Source of the DNA: Arthrobacter sp. B2a2-09
GTDB taxonomy: Bacteria; Actinomycetota; Actinomycetes; Actinomycetales; Micrococcaceae
Reading direction: 5' to 3'
Length of the DNA: 64,000 nt
Assembly (NCBI RefSeq): GCF_027587375.1
Contig: NZ_JAMXIC010000023.1
Coordinates: 1-64,000, forward strand
In this document: positions 43,545 to 50,980 of the stretch, one piece after another
Numbering within the stretch: position 1 is the first letter of the stretch
How the letters are laid out: every line of letters begins with the position of its first letter
Made by a program: the position numbers and the translations under genes
Notes under the pieces: generated by a model
Database searches by the model: none
Seen by the model: only the letters and a program-made list of their open reading frames with translations
What the model was told of the DNA's origin: nothing

Positions 43545-43766
43545 TCAGCCACGTGCACCCGGTTCGTTCGCGCCGTCAATCCGGGCGGCTTCGGCGTCAC
43601 TGATGGCTTCGGCCTGCCTGGCACGTTCCTGCTGCTTCCGGGCAGCAACCGCCTCCGGGGTGCCGCCCCGCAGGAGATCGCCCAATGCGCCCGCGTTGTA
43701 GGCTTCCACGATCTGTTCAGGGGTCATGGACTGGAGCTCTGCCTGGGTCTTCTGCGGGGCGCTCAT
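43545..43766 (-). CDS. Small protein upstream of the tape measure
   Basis: This 73-residue mostly helical protein contains MTPEQIVEAYNAGALGDLLR and a charged C-terminal helix. Its ATG overlaps the upstream stop (ATGA). In siphophages the two genes before the tape measure encode tail assembly chaperones (gpG/gpGT), so its position is suggestive. No slippery heptamer is visible and I cannot assign it. Confidence 0.6.
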   Translation of the reverse strand: MSAPQKTQAELQSMTPEQIVEAYNAGALGDLLRGGTPEAVAARKQQERARQAEAISDAEAARIDGANEPGARG

Positions 43767-44545
43767 TCGGCGTCCGCCTCGGCCTTGGTGATCACGGTCA
43801 GGCTGTTGCGCTGGATTTCCTCGTCAGTGAACGGCTCATCCTTGCGGAAAACCCCGCCGCCCGGGCTGCGGTAGAAATGCGTTGCCCCATCGTCGGGGGT
43901 TCCCGCGTCAATCCGTGCCAGATCCCCGAAAAGGTCCTCGCCGGCATTGACGAAATCCATGTGCTTGAACTTCCCTTCGAGGGCCAGCAAGTCAAGCATT
44001 CTGTTGACAAACGTGTTCACGTCGATGGCGTCAACGTGTCGCCGGCCGATAATGACGCCTGCGAAGTGGCCGGGACCTCCGTTCGCTGCGATCCGCACGC
44101 CGCCGTGCGTTGCCGGAAACGGGCCGTTGTGCTTGTGCTCGGGGATGCCCAGCTTCTCTGCGCGTTTCCGGAACTCCCGCACCTTGGTGTTGCGGGTATC
44201 GACCGCGTCGTAGAGCACCCGGAGCGCGTCCGCAGCGGTCTGCAACTGCTTGCTGAACTGCTTCCCGTCGCTGGACACGATCGCTGCGATATCTGCGTTC
44301 AGGGCTTCGCATGCGGCAAGCCTGGCGGCTTCCGTGGCGGCGGCTGCCTTCCGCTTGGCGGCCTCCTTGCGGAGCCGTACGAAGCTCAGCAGGCCCCGGG
44401 CCTTCTCAACTTCCTCGAAGGTTACCGAATCGTCGCCTGAGCGGACCTTCTCCTCAAGAGTGTGGACGAGGTTCTCTGCCTCTTTCGCTTCCTGCTCCGC
44501 GTCGGCGATGATCCGCTCGGGGTCGGTGTCTGGGGTGCTGGTCAT
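43763..44545 (-). CDS. Coiled-coil protein of unknown function
   Basis: This 260-residue protein has an N-terminal half that is a long charged coiled coil (residues ~8-85, rich in Glu, Ala, Lys). The second half (from KHNGPFPATHGGVRIAANGG) is a compact domain with IIGRRHVDAIDVNTFVNRML. It overlaps both neighbours by 4 bp. It could be a structural or chaperone protein; no capsid, portal or terminase motif is present. Confidence 0.6.
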   Translation of the reverse strand: MTSTPDTDPERIIADAEQEAKEAENLVHTLEEKVRSGDDSVTFEEVEKARGLLSFVRLRKEAAKRKAAAATEAARLAACEALNADIAAIVSSDGKQFSKQLQTAADALRVLYDAVDTRNTKVREFRKRAEKLGIPEHKHNGPFPATHGGVRIAANGGPGHFAGVIIGRRHVDAIDVNTFVNRMLDLLALEGKFKHMDFVNAGEDLFGDLARIDAGTPDDGATHFYRSPGGGVFRKDEPFTDEEIQRNSLTVITKAEADAE

Positions 44546-45024
44546 GCTGCCTGATTCCTTAGGACGTTTTCCAATGAGTCGATGTCAACCAACCAGCTCC
44601 GGTGACCTATGCGTTTCGCGATGACCCGGCCGGACGATGCGAGGCGACGTACCTGCCGTTCGCTTCGTCCGGTCCGGGTCGCCGCATCCATGACACCAAC
44701 CCAATTGGTTGACTCCACCTTGGCAAGACGGGGGCCGATAACGGACGCGACGGCGGTGCGGTCGAGATCCGCCCCTGATGCCTCCTGTAGAGCCTTGTAG
44801 ACGGGCAGCGCCCACACGGCGACGCCGGCGCCGTTCTCCCTCATCTGCCGTTCCTGGTCCCGCATGAGGGACCTGAGGACACCGAGTGCGATCGGACCTC
44901 GGAGAAGCTCATCCAGGGATGCCGCTTTGCTGTTCGCAGGCTGGCATGCAGTGCTCACCCTGTGCTCACGGTCCGAAAGTTCCCTGTATTCAGAAGGGTT
45001 ACGGGCGGGCGAACTGTTCCCCAA
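44542..45024 (-). CDS. Helix-turn-helix protein heading the tail operon
   Basis: This 160-residue protein has an N-terminal helical domain of unknown type and a C-terminal excisionase-like HTH (GVMDAATRTGRSERQVRRLA, then VIAKRIGHRSWLVD). It starts at TTG 45024 behind AGGTGAGG. A perfect 15-bp palindrome lies 18 bp upstream. Its start of the polycistron that ends with the tape measure suggests a late-gene regulator, but this is inference. Confidence 0.65.
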   Translation of the reverse strand: MGNSSPARNPSEYRELSDREHRVSTACQPANSKAASLDELLRGPIALGVLRSLMRDQERQMRENGAGVAVWALPVYKALQEASGADLDRTAVASVIGPRLAKVESTNWVGVMDAATRTGRSERQVRRLASSGRVIAKRIGHRSWLVDIDSLENVLRNQAA

Positions 45025-45041
45025 TCAGCTCACCTCACCTT

Positions 45042-45056
45042 TCCGAACGGTTCGGA
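45042..45056. promoter_or_regulatory. Perfect 15-bp palindrome before the tail operon
   Basis: TCCGAACGGTTCGGA (7+1+7) lies just upstream of the first gene of the tail operon. It is a candidate operator for an element-encoded or helper-phage regulator. Confidence 0.65.
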
Positions 45057-45108
45057 TGTGGGGATTTCGTGGCCCAACGCGCACGCGCACGCCTTGGCAT
45101 TTGACCGG

Positions 45109-45879
45109 TCAGAGCTCGTCCTCATCGTCGTCCTCCGGATCATTCAGCCGCAGGAGCTGCCGCCCGTAGGCGAGGATGTCTGCCTTGCGGCGGCTCCTCG
45201 GCCTGGACGGGCGTGGCTCGTAGCCCCTGATAACGGGGGCCTCGGGCACCATCTCCGCCTTGAGCCTCTCGGTTTGCTCCGCCAGACGCTCCGCGAGACT
45301 GCGGAAGTTGCCTGCGACGATCTCGCCGCGGGCTTCCTTCATGCGGATGCTCTGCTGCATCTGCCGAACGACGCGCTGTGATGACTGGATCGCCGCCCGA
45401 CGATGCTTGTTCTCCTTGGCCTGCTTCTTGCGGGCCTTACCCTCTCGCAGTGAGGTGCCGGCCAGGGTCGCCAGTCGCCGCTGGGTAGCCTCCCTCTGGG
45501 CTTCGGGTACCAAGATCCGCGATACGGCAATGATCGCCGCCACGGTCGGCCTGCGCTGGCCTCGTTCAAGCCTGCCGATATGGTCGCCGCGGAGCCCCGC
45601 AAGGTCACCTAACCTGGCTTGCGAAAAGCTCGTTGCCGACCTCAGCTTTGCCAGCTCCGCACCGAATCCGGAGGCGAGCGCCTGCCGTTCATGATCCGGC
45701 ACGCTCCCCCGATGCGTTTCGCTCTGCGGCCCGACGCACGCACGCGCACGCGCAAGGTCGGCACCGTTCCGTTTCGCGTCCGGACCGTCCGGTGCACACG
45801 GTGTGCATTCGTCTTGCGGCCCAACGTGCGCATGCACACGCGCAAGGTTCGTACCGTACGCATTCGATTCGTTGCTCAT
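45109..45879 (-). CDS. XRE-family DNA-binding protein with basic/coiled C-terminus
   Basis: This 256-residue protein has a central XRE helix-turn-helix (FSQARLGDLAGLRGDHIGRLE) at residues ~75-125. A Lys/Arg/Gln-rich helical region and an acidic end (DPEDDDEDEL) follow. The N-terminal 70 residues contain two related units (NLARVHAHVGPQ and DLARARACVGPQ) encoded by DNA repeats. It overlaps the upstream 47-residue gene by 4 bp (ATGA). It may regulate replication or late genes. Confidence 0.7.
   Translation of the reverse strand: MSNESNAYGTNLARVHAHVGPQDECTPCAPDGPDAKRNGADLARARACVGPQSETHRGSVPDHERQALASGFGAELAKLRSATSFSQARLGDLAGLRGDHIGRLERGQRRPTVAAIIAVSRILVPEAQREATQRRLATLAGTSLREGKARKKQAKENKHRRAAIQSSQRVVRQMQQSIRMKEARGEIVAGNFRSLAERLAEQTERLKAEMVPEAPVIRGYEPRPSRPRSRRKADILAYGRQLLRLNDPEDDDEDEL
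45731..45873. repeat. Two GC-rich repeats inside the start of the XRE-family gene
   Basis: GCGGCCCRACG followed by alternating CGCA runs and CGCGCAAGGT occurs at about 45731-45785 and 45818-45873. A shorter relative (GGCCCAACGCGCACGCG) lies at about 45072-45095 beyond the gene end. They could be binding sites embedded in coding sequence. Confidence 0.5.
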
Positions 45880-46019
45880 GGGTGCTGGCCTTTCCGGAGG
45901 TTGTTGGGGCATTCGGGTTCGTGGGCTGTTTCGATGCTCCAGCTGAGCCCGGAGTCGCTGGTGAGTGTTTCGACGGTGACGCATTGGTCGCATTCGCTGG
46001 GGCGTATGTAGGTGCTCAT
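45876..46019 (-). CDS. 47-residue cysteine-containing microprotein
   Basis: Reading from ATG 46019 to TGA 45876, the protein carries ECDQC and later EPECPNN, a possible small metal-binding site. Both ends overlap neighbouring genes by exactly 4 bp (ATGA), which is strong support that this short frame is real. Confidence 0.7.
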   Translation of the reverse strand: MSTYIRPSECDQCVTVETLTSDSGLSWSIETAHEPECPNNLRKGQHP

Positions 46020-46330
46020 GCTTGGCTGCCTTCCAGGTAGAGGGGCGCCCATGTGGAGAGGAGGTCGGCGCCCCAGTCTTCGGGCCAGCCGAGGCGAAGC
46101 CAGCGTGCCGCCGTGGCTGCCAGCGAGATCATGCCGTCCAGCTCTTGGCGGGCGGTGAGGGCTGTGACGGCGTAGTCATGGTCAACGAGCACCGTGCCAC
46201 GCTGGTCGGAGCCTTGTTGGGTGATCAGGAGCATGCCCATGCCGAGGAATTCGGCCGGCAGTCCGGCCTCTTCCGGGTTGTCGATGAAGCTGATGCGGTG
46301 GATGTCGTAGTCCGGGTTCTCGGTGGTCAT
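46016..46330 (-). CDS. 104-residue protein of unknown function
   Basis: Acidic protein with no family I recognise (IHRISFIDNPEEAGLPAEFL at the start, AARWLRLGWPEDWGADLL near the end). Coupled by 4-bp overlaps to the replication gene upstream and to a 47-residue gene downstream. Confidence 0.65.
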   Translation of the reverse strand: MTTENPDYDIHRISFIDNPEEAGLPAEFLGMGMLLITQQGSDQRGTVLVDHDYAVTALTARQELDGMISLAATAARWLRLGWPEDWGADLLSTWAPLYLEGSQA

Positions 46331-47451
46331 GCTGTTCTGTCCTCTTCTTGAGGTTCGAGGGAAAGTTGTGATTGCTGGTTGAGGGCTTTTTGTTCGAAGG
46401 CGTCTGCCTTCGGCCCGGGGCTCCAGCCTTCGAGCACTTCAAGGTTCGCGATCATTCGCTTCTCGCTGCTGTTTCTTCCGAGATGTTGGTTGGCAAAGGC
46501 GTATTGCGGCAGGACGTGAGGGTTGGTGTGGAAGCCCGGATCCCATGGGCCCTGTGGCGTGGCACCGGCGTGCGTGGGCTCGTCGGTCCAGCGTTCCTGA
46601 TTCAGCCATGGCGCCGGCCCGGCAGTGAACTGCGGATCCTGCCCTTTCCGTTTTGCGGCGAAGCGTTGTGCCCCAGAGATAAGTTCCTCGACTGTTGCCC
46701 CGTTTTTTCGGGCCTTGGCGTATGCGGTCCTGGCAGGCTTCTTGCCTTCGTGCTTGGGGTAGATCGCGTACCAAGCCTCGAAGTCCTCGGTCATCTGCTT
46801 TTCAAGAGCAGACTTGGATAGCGGAGCTTTGACTTCAGGAAGATCAATCAATATCTCCTCCTGCGGTTCGTTCGCCGCAGGTGACTCGAACGCTTCGGCG
46901 ATGTTGGATCCTCGTTGTATTCCTATAAGTGGTTCCTCTAGTGGCTCCTCTACTCCTAGGGGGCAACGATCTGTTGGGCCAGTAGCAACAGATCGTTGGG
47001 GCATAGGGGCAACGTTTTGTTGGGCCATAGGGGCAATAAATTGTTGGGTCTGTTGGGGCAACGATTCGTTGGGTACTGGGGCAACGTTTTGTTGGGGCTG
47101 CCTTTGCGGGGTCAGGTGCAGGGAGTACTCAGCCCGGTTACGGAATCTGGCGTCACCGCTGGAAACAATGGCACCCTCTTTGACGAGCTTGGCCACGGCC
47201 TTGCGCACGATCTCATAGACACTCGCCCGCACCTTCCTGGCCGCCTCAGCCTCGGGCGAGAGGTCGCTGTCCTCAGGCTTTGGAGGAAGTGACTTACCGA
47301 GTGCGGCTGCCAGGTCGTCACGTCCGGCGAAGTACTTGGGCGGATTGCCGTTGTCGAGGGACACCAGCGCCATTCGGCACAGCACCCTGAATGACCGGTC
47401 ATCCAGCGACGTCCAGTACGTAAAGGCCTGAGCCACGTTTCCAGCACCCAA
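46327..47451 (-). CDS. Phage-type replication initiation protein
   Basis: This 374-residue protein has an N-terminal winged-helix region (TYWTSLDDRSFRVLCRMALV ... GRDDLAAALGKS), as in actinobacteriophage replication initiators. A Gln/Pro-rich middle repeats QQNVAP. The C-terminal DFEAWYAIYPKHEGKKPARTAY block is found in many phage replisome proteins. The start is TTG 47451, eight bases after GGAGG; no ATG lies before residue 27. The Gln/Pro middle is encoded by six iteron-like sites, placing a likely origin inside the gene, as in lambda O. Confidence 0.8.
   Translation of the reverse strand: MGAGNVAQAFTYWTSLDDRSFRVLCRMALVSLDNGNPPKYFAGRDDLAAALGKSLPPKPEDSDLSPEAEAARKVRASVYEIVRKAVAKLVKEGAIVSSGDARFRNRAEYSLHLTPQRQPQQNVAPVPNESLPQQTQQFIAPMAQQNVAPMPQRSVATGPTDRCPLGVEEPLEEPLIGIQRGSNIAEAFESPAANEPQEEILIDLPEVKAPLSKSALEKQMTEDFEAWYAIYPKHEGKKPARTAYAKARKNGATVEELISGAQRFAAKRKGQDPQFTAGPAPWLNQERWTDEPTHAGATPQGPWDPGFHTNPHVLPQYAFANQHLGRNSSEKRMIANLEVLEGWSPGPKADAFEQKALNQQSQLSLEPQEEDRTA
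46964..47094. repeat. Six iteron-like sites: probable replication origin
   Basis: The 13-bp dyad CAACNNNNNGTTG, flanked by GGG runs, occurs at 46964, 46986, 47010, 47034 (one mismatch), 47059 and 47082. Spacing is 22-25 bp, close to two helical turns. An array of regularly phased dyads inside a replication-initiator gene is the classical layout of lambda-type origins. Confidence 0.8.
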
Positions 47452-47480
47452 AGCGAGGCACCTCCGATCTTTGTATGCGG

Positions 47481-47678
47481 TCAGTCGGCAGCGGGTGGAG
47501 CGACGACGTCTGCGGCTTGTGTTTTGAGGGCCACCTTGCAAGATTTCGCCGGGCTGACACCGGATGCCCTGTATGGGTTCTTGGCAGCTACGACGGCATC
47601 GTTCAGCGGCCCCTTGTGGCTTGTTCCGTGCCAGTAGCCGGACTCCCAGGCTGCGGCGAGGTCGGATTCAGTGATCAT
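47481..47678 (-). CDS. 65-residue protein of unknown function
   Basis: Starts MITESDLAAAWESGYWHGTS, a pattern seen in small phage proteins of unknown role. Its ATG overlaps the antirepressor stop by 4 bp. Confidence 0.65.
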   Translation of the reverse strand: MITESDLAAAWESGYWHGTSHKGPLNDAVVAAKNPYRASGVSPAKSCKVALKTQAADVVAPPAAD

Positions 47679-48421
47679 GCGAGGGGGCCTCCGCTCCGGG
47701 ACAGGCTGCCTGCGGCCGCTGTAGCCTCTTCTGCGGCACTGGCGAGCTTCCGGCGGAGGAAGTCCAGCCCCGCCGGCCGGACCATGGTGGTAGTCGTGGG
47801 GACGGTCTCACCGGCCCGGTTCCTGTAGCTGCCGAGCTTCACGTCGAAGTGGTGTATGTACCGCTGATACGGCAAGTTGTTGCCCTGCAAGATGCCCAGA
47901 CGCCGCAAGTCCCGGAACAGGATGTTGGGCCCATAGCCGAGAGCCTTGGCAGCGGCCTGCATGGAGTACAGGCCATCGGCGTCCATCAGCGCGTCATATG
48001 CCTCAGCCTTCGGCGCAACGGCCTCCAGCTGTTCGCAGGTGTCTGCGAGCTGGCGGAGAGCCTCGGAGAAGCTCCGTGGCAAGGCTGGGGCTTCGTCGGC
48101 GTGGAACGATCCCGTCTTGCGGATCGTGGGGAGCACACTTCCGGTCACCCACCGCCGGAACGGTTTCGCACCTTCGGAGTTGCTCCGAAAGATCGAGTCA
48201 TACAGGCCTGCCTCGGAGATGATGACGACGTCCTGCTCTCCCCCAGGGGTACGCACTTTTGCGTAGCCCTTGTCGTCGGCGTCGAGGCGTCGGGTCATGT
48301 CGGAGGCCATTCGGTAGTCGAGGATCCCGGCGACATCGGATGCGATGAACCACGGCTCCCCTTCCACCTCGATCGTTCTAACCTGCTGGCCGGAGTAGGT
48401 GAATTGCTGGAGGGCGTTCAC
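47675..48421 (-). CDS. Phage antirepressor (BRO-N and KilAC domains)
   Basis: This 248-residue protein has an N-terminal BRO domain (residues ~5-105: GEPWFIASDVAGILDY, then VIISEAGLYDSIFRSNS, then FRRWVTGSVLPTIRKTG). A C-terminal KilAC-type region (MQAAAKALGYGPNILFRDLR) follows. Antirepressors bind and inactivate the lysogeny repressor. It starts at GTG 48421 with a 4-bp overlap. In satellites such a protein could couple induction to a helper phage, but here it may act on the element's own repressor. Confidence 0.88.
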   Translation of the reverse strand: MNALQQFTYSGQQVRTIEVEGEPWFIASDVAGILDYRMASDMTRRLDADDKGYAKVRTPGGEQDVVIISEAGLYDSIFRSNSEGAKPFRRWVTGSVLPTIRKTGSFHADEAPALPRSFSEALRQLADTCEQLEAVAPKAEAYDALMDADGLYSMQAAAKALGYGPNILFRDLRRLGILQGNNLPYQRYIHHFDVKLGSYRNRAGETVPTTTTMVRPAGLDFLRRKLASAAEEATAAAGSLSRSGGPLA

Positions 48422-48726
48422 TTATCGGCCGCCTCAAGCCACTTGTCAGCCGCGTCGAGCATGGCGAGCTCCAGAGCAACGGTATTCTTGGTGCGGGGAT
48501 CCTGAGCGGCCCTGATGGCAGCGGCAGAAAGCTCCGGGAACGGGAGTGCCCGCCTGTACCGGAATACCGCTTCCGCGATGTCGCCAATCGCCCACTCCGG
48601 ACGGAGCGATGAGACGAGGGTGAACAGGGACTGCCACACGTGCCGGGGAATGCCGGCGAACGGGTCCTCAGAAGCGGGCAGCGTCTCACTGATCTTGCCG
48701 GTACGGCTGAGTGCTATCGTGGTCAT
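48418..48726 (-). CDS. 102-residue protein of unknown function in the early operon
   Basis: ATG 48726 follows AGGAAG at good distance. The protein contains PFAGIPRHVWQSLFTLVSSL and FPELSAAAIRAAQDPRTKN and looks fully helical. It ends in a 4-bp overlap with the antirepressor. No family recognised. Confidence 0.7.
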   Translation of the reverse strand: MTTIALSRTGKISETLPASEDPFAGIPRHVWQSLFTLVSSLRPEWAIGDIAEAVFRYRRALPFPELSAAAIRAAQDPRTKNTVALELAMLDAADKWLEAADK

Positions 48727-48829
48727 GATCTTTACTTCCTGACGGTGGTTGGATTTTTTGGGAGCCAGGTGGTGCTGGCTCCCTTTTTCTTTGCCCTGAA
48801 TCGGGTGGTGCCGGCCTGTACCGGTGCAG

Positions 48830-49048
48830 CTACGCCGCATCTTGAGGGGTGCGGTTGTCACCGGGGGTGACGTTCTCACCGTTCAGCCATGCGATGAATT
48901 TCTTCCGGGGAATCCGGATGCTGTTTCCGATCCGGAGGGACGGAACCACGCCCTCACGAACGGCCGCATAGAACTGGTTGATGCCCATGGGAACCATTGG
49001 TGCTGCTTCCCGGGGACTTAGCGTGAGCGGCTGCTGTTTCTCTGCCAT
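48830..49048 (-). CDS. Xis-like helix-turn-helix protein
   Basis: This 72-residue protein has SPREAAPMVPMGINQFYAAV, then IRIPRKKFIAWLNGE, the excisionase/MerR-type fold of AlpA and Xis proteins. It is the first gene of the early leftward operon and faces the repressor-integrase pair across an operator-bearing spacer, as in PICIs and temperate phages. It is the best candidate excisionase. Confidence 0.8.
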   Translation of the reverse strand: MAEKQQPLTLSPREAAPMVPMGINQFYAAVREGVVPSLRIGNSIRIPRKKFIAWLNGENVTPGDNRTPQDAA

Positions 49049-49164
49049 GTCGATTCTTCGTTTGTCGCCTGTGGATTACATAACAAACTGTAGGCCACTA
49101 TCTTCACCTATGCAACCCTGACTTTGTGATGTAATCTCTAGACGACTACCAGGAGAGGAAACCT
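49049..49164. promoter_or_regulatory. Divergent early control region with two inverted operators
   Basis: GATTACATAACAAA at 49074-49087 and its inverted counterpart TTTGTGATGTAATC at 49123-49136 differ at one base. Each overlaps a plausible -10 box (TATGTAAT leftward, TAATCT rightward). This arrangement fits mutual control of the xis-ant-rep and repressor-integrase operons by the XRE repressor. Confidence 0.7.
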
Positions 49165-49665
49165 ATGCAGTGGACAATGCCCCAGGTCATCGGGCACAAC
49201 GTCAAGACCCGACGCGAGGCGTTAGGAATCACAGCCAAGGCACTAGGGGCCGATGTGGGGGCAGTGTTTGGAAAGGCTTGGCCACCACAAACCATCTACA
49301 TGCTGGAGGCCGGCGACCGGGCGATGATCGCACAGGAGGTCGTAGCCGTCGCACATGTACTCGAGACAACTCCCGCAAACCTTTTCACCCCACCGCTCGA
49401 CGTGAAGGTGGTAACGGCTGGAAACCTGATCGTTGGAAGGGGCCTGCTCCTCGGGTTGTCCCAGAACCTGGCGGGGGCCTCTGATAAGACCCTTGATCTA
49501 CTCCGTGACCTGATGGACGAGGTACGCGAAGCCTGGGCAGCCGCCGGACGTGCACAGGCGATCTTGAGTGCCGACGTATCTGACCGGCTCAAGTCCATCG
49601 ACGAAAGGATCTCCGCCCACGTATCGAAGCAGCCCAAGGAGGAAGGCAATGGCGAAGGTAACTAG
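49165..49665 (+). CDS. XRE-family repressor
   Basis: This 166-residue protein has an N-terminal helix-turn-helix (IGHNVKTRREALGITAKALG, then PQTIYMLEAGDR) and a C-terminal helical region that may dimerise. A strong AGGAGAGG site precedes ATG 49165. Position and divergent layout mark it as the lysogeny repressor (C or Stl analogue). It has no LexA-like Ser-Lys protease, so SOS self-cleavage is unlikely and antirepressor control is more plausible. It overlaps the integrase start by 17 bp. Confidence 0.82.
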   Translation: MQWTMPQVIGHNVKTRREALGITAKALGADVGAVFGKAWPPQTIYMLEAGDRAMIAQEVVAVAHVLETTPANLFTPPLDVKVVTAGNLIVGRGLLLGLSQNLAGASDKTLDLLRDLMDEVREAWAAAGRAQAILSADVSDRLKSIDERISAHVSKQPKEEGNGEGN

Positions 49666-50917
49666 GCGGTGTGGTTGCCGCGACGAGAATGGCAAGCAGT
49701 ACGGGGCGAAGTGTCCCAAGCTCAAGAACTACCGGCACGGCACATGGGGTTTCCGCCTCTCGGCCGGCTTCGACCCCGTCAGCGGAAAACGACGCTACCT
49801 GACGGACTACAGCTACACGTCGTCGGGAGATGCCGAGGAGGCCATGCGGGAGGCTGAGAAGCAGCTCCGCGGGCAGGTCTACGACTTCAAGAAGACGACA
49901 GCCGCCGCATACGTCACCGAATGGCTCGAGGCCCAGGAACAGCACAAGCAGCTCAAGCCCTCAACGCTGCGCATGTACAAGAGCTACGTGGCCAAGGACA
50001 TCGTCCCGGCCTTCGGGCCCAAGCTGCTCCTGCGGGATCTGCGGCGGGCTCACGTGGCCGGAATGATCAAGTCCCTACAGGACAACGGCCGCGGGCCCGT
50101 GACGATCAAGAGGATCCACGCCACGCTCTCCAGCGCCCTGACCGACGCCGTGCAGGACGGGCTCCTAGCCGAGAACGTAGCCGCCGGCGCACGCCTGCCC
50201 AAGGTCGAGAAGAAGAAGATCAAGGTGTGGGAGCCCGGAGACGCCGGAACCTTCCTGGACTTCATTGCCAGCTATGAGAACGTGGACAGCCACGGCCGTC
50301 CCAACGGCAAAATCGGGCACCGCCTCGCGGCGCTGTTCGAGGTGGCCATCCTCTCCGGCATGCGCCGCGGCGAGCTCTGCGGACTCCGCTGGCAGGACGT
50401 GGACCTCCCCGGCCGGAAGCTGATCGTCCGCATGCAGCTCGTCCAAGTGGGCAAGGCAGTCATTGAAGGCACCATCAAGACCGACGCCGGCCAAGACCGC
50501 GTCGTGGCACTCTCCGACCGTGCCGTGGCGGCACTGATCGCGTGGCAGTTCCAGCAACATCAGGAGCGCCAGACCTGGGACGACGCATACACGGCCTCAG
50601 GGCGGGTGTTCACGTACGAGGACGGGCGCCAGCTCCGCCCGGGCTACGTGTCCAAGCTGTTCGAAACGATGGTGACCAAGGCCGGGCTACCGATGATGAG
50701 GCTCCACGATCTGCGGCACCTGCACGCCTCTCTGATGCTCGCCAGCGGCCAGGATCTGGCCATCGTGTCCAAGTCCATGGGCCACTCGAACAGCCAGATC
50801 ACCCGGGACCTCTACGCGCACATGGTGGGTGACGCGGCCCGCAACGCGGTAGAAGGTGCGGCCTCTCTGCTACCGGCACGCAAGAGTGTGCTCACAACTG
50901 TGATCACCGGGCAATAA
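49649..50917 (+). CDS. Tyrosine recombinase (integrase)
   Basis: This 422-residue protein has an N-terminal arm-binding zinc-like segment (CGCRDENGKQYGAKC), a SAM-like core-binding domain (~83-170), and a catalytic domain with Arg239 (SGMRRGEL), Lys277, His353 and Arg356 (HDLRH), His379 (GHSN) and nucleophile Tyr389 (DLYAHM). The ATG at 49649 follows AAGGAGGAA and overlaps the repressor gene. It ends 66 bp from tRNA-Tyr, the expected place for the enzyme that integrates the element there. Confidence 0.93.
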   Translation: MAKVTRRCGCRDENGKQYGAKCPKLKNYRHGTWGFRLSAGFDPVSGKRRYLTDYSYTSSGDAEEAMREAEKQLRGQVYDFKKTTAAAYVTEWLEAQEQHKQLKPSTLRMYKSYVAKDIVPAFGPKLLLRDLRRAHVAGMIKSLQDNGRGPVTIKRIHATLSSALTDAVQDGLLAENVAAGARLPKVEKKKIKVWEPGDAGTFLDFIASYENVDSHGRPNGKIGHRLAALFEVAILSGMRRGELCGLRWQDVDLPGRKLIVRMQLVQVGKAVIEGTIKTDAGQDRVVALSDRAVAALIAWQFQQHQERQTWDDAYTASGRVFTYEDGRQLRPGYVSKLFETMVTKAGLPMMRLHDLRHLHASLMLASGQDLAIVSKSMGHSNSQITRDLYAHMVGDAARNAVEGAASLLPARKSVLTTVITGQ

Positions 50918-50920
50918 AAA

Positions 50921-50958
50921 AGACCCGCCGGAACCTCCGAAGAGATCCCAGCGGGTCT
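50921..50958. terminator. Bidirectional terminator between integrase and tRNA-Tyr
   Basis: AGACCCGC and GCGGGTCT arms with a run of A on the left form a T-run terminator on the minus strand. It therefore ends tRNA-Tyr transcription as well as facing the integrase. A smaller hairpin (CCCGGAAATCCGGG) follows at 50963-50980. Confidence 0.8.
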
Positions 50959-50980
50959 AAGTTTCCCGGAAATCCGGGGA

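Noticed and set aside
43763..43766. Programmed frameshift linking the 260- and 73-residue genes like gpG/gpGT
   Set aside because: No slippery heptamer is seen at the junction. A simple ATGA stop-start overlap is enough.
37815..45024. Tail genes as a tailocin (headless bacteriocin)
   Set aside because: No tube, sheath, tail chaperone, baseplate hub or lysis genes are present, while integrase, ori and antirepressor are. A mobile satellite explains the set better.
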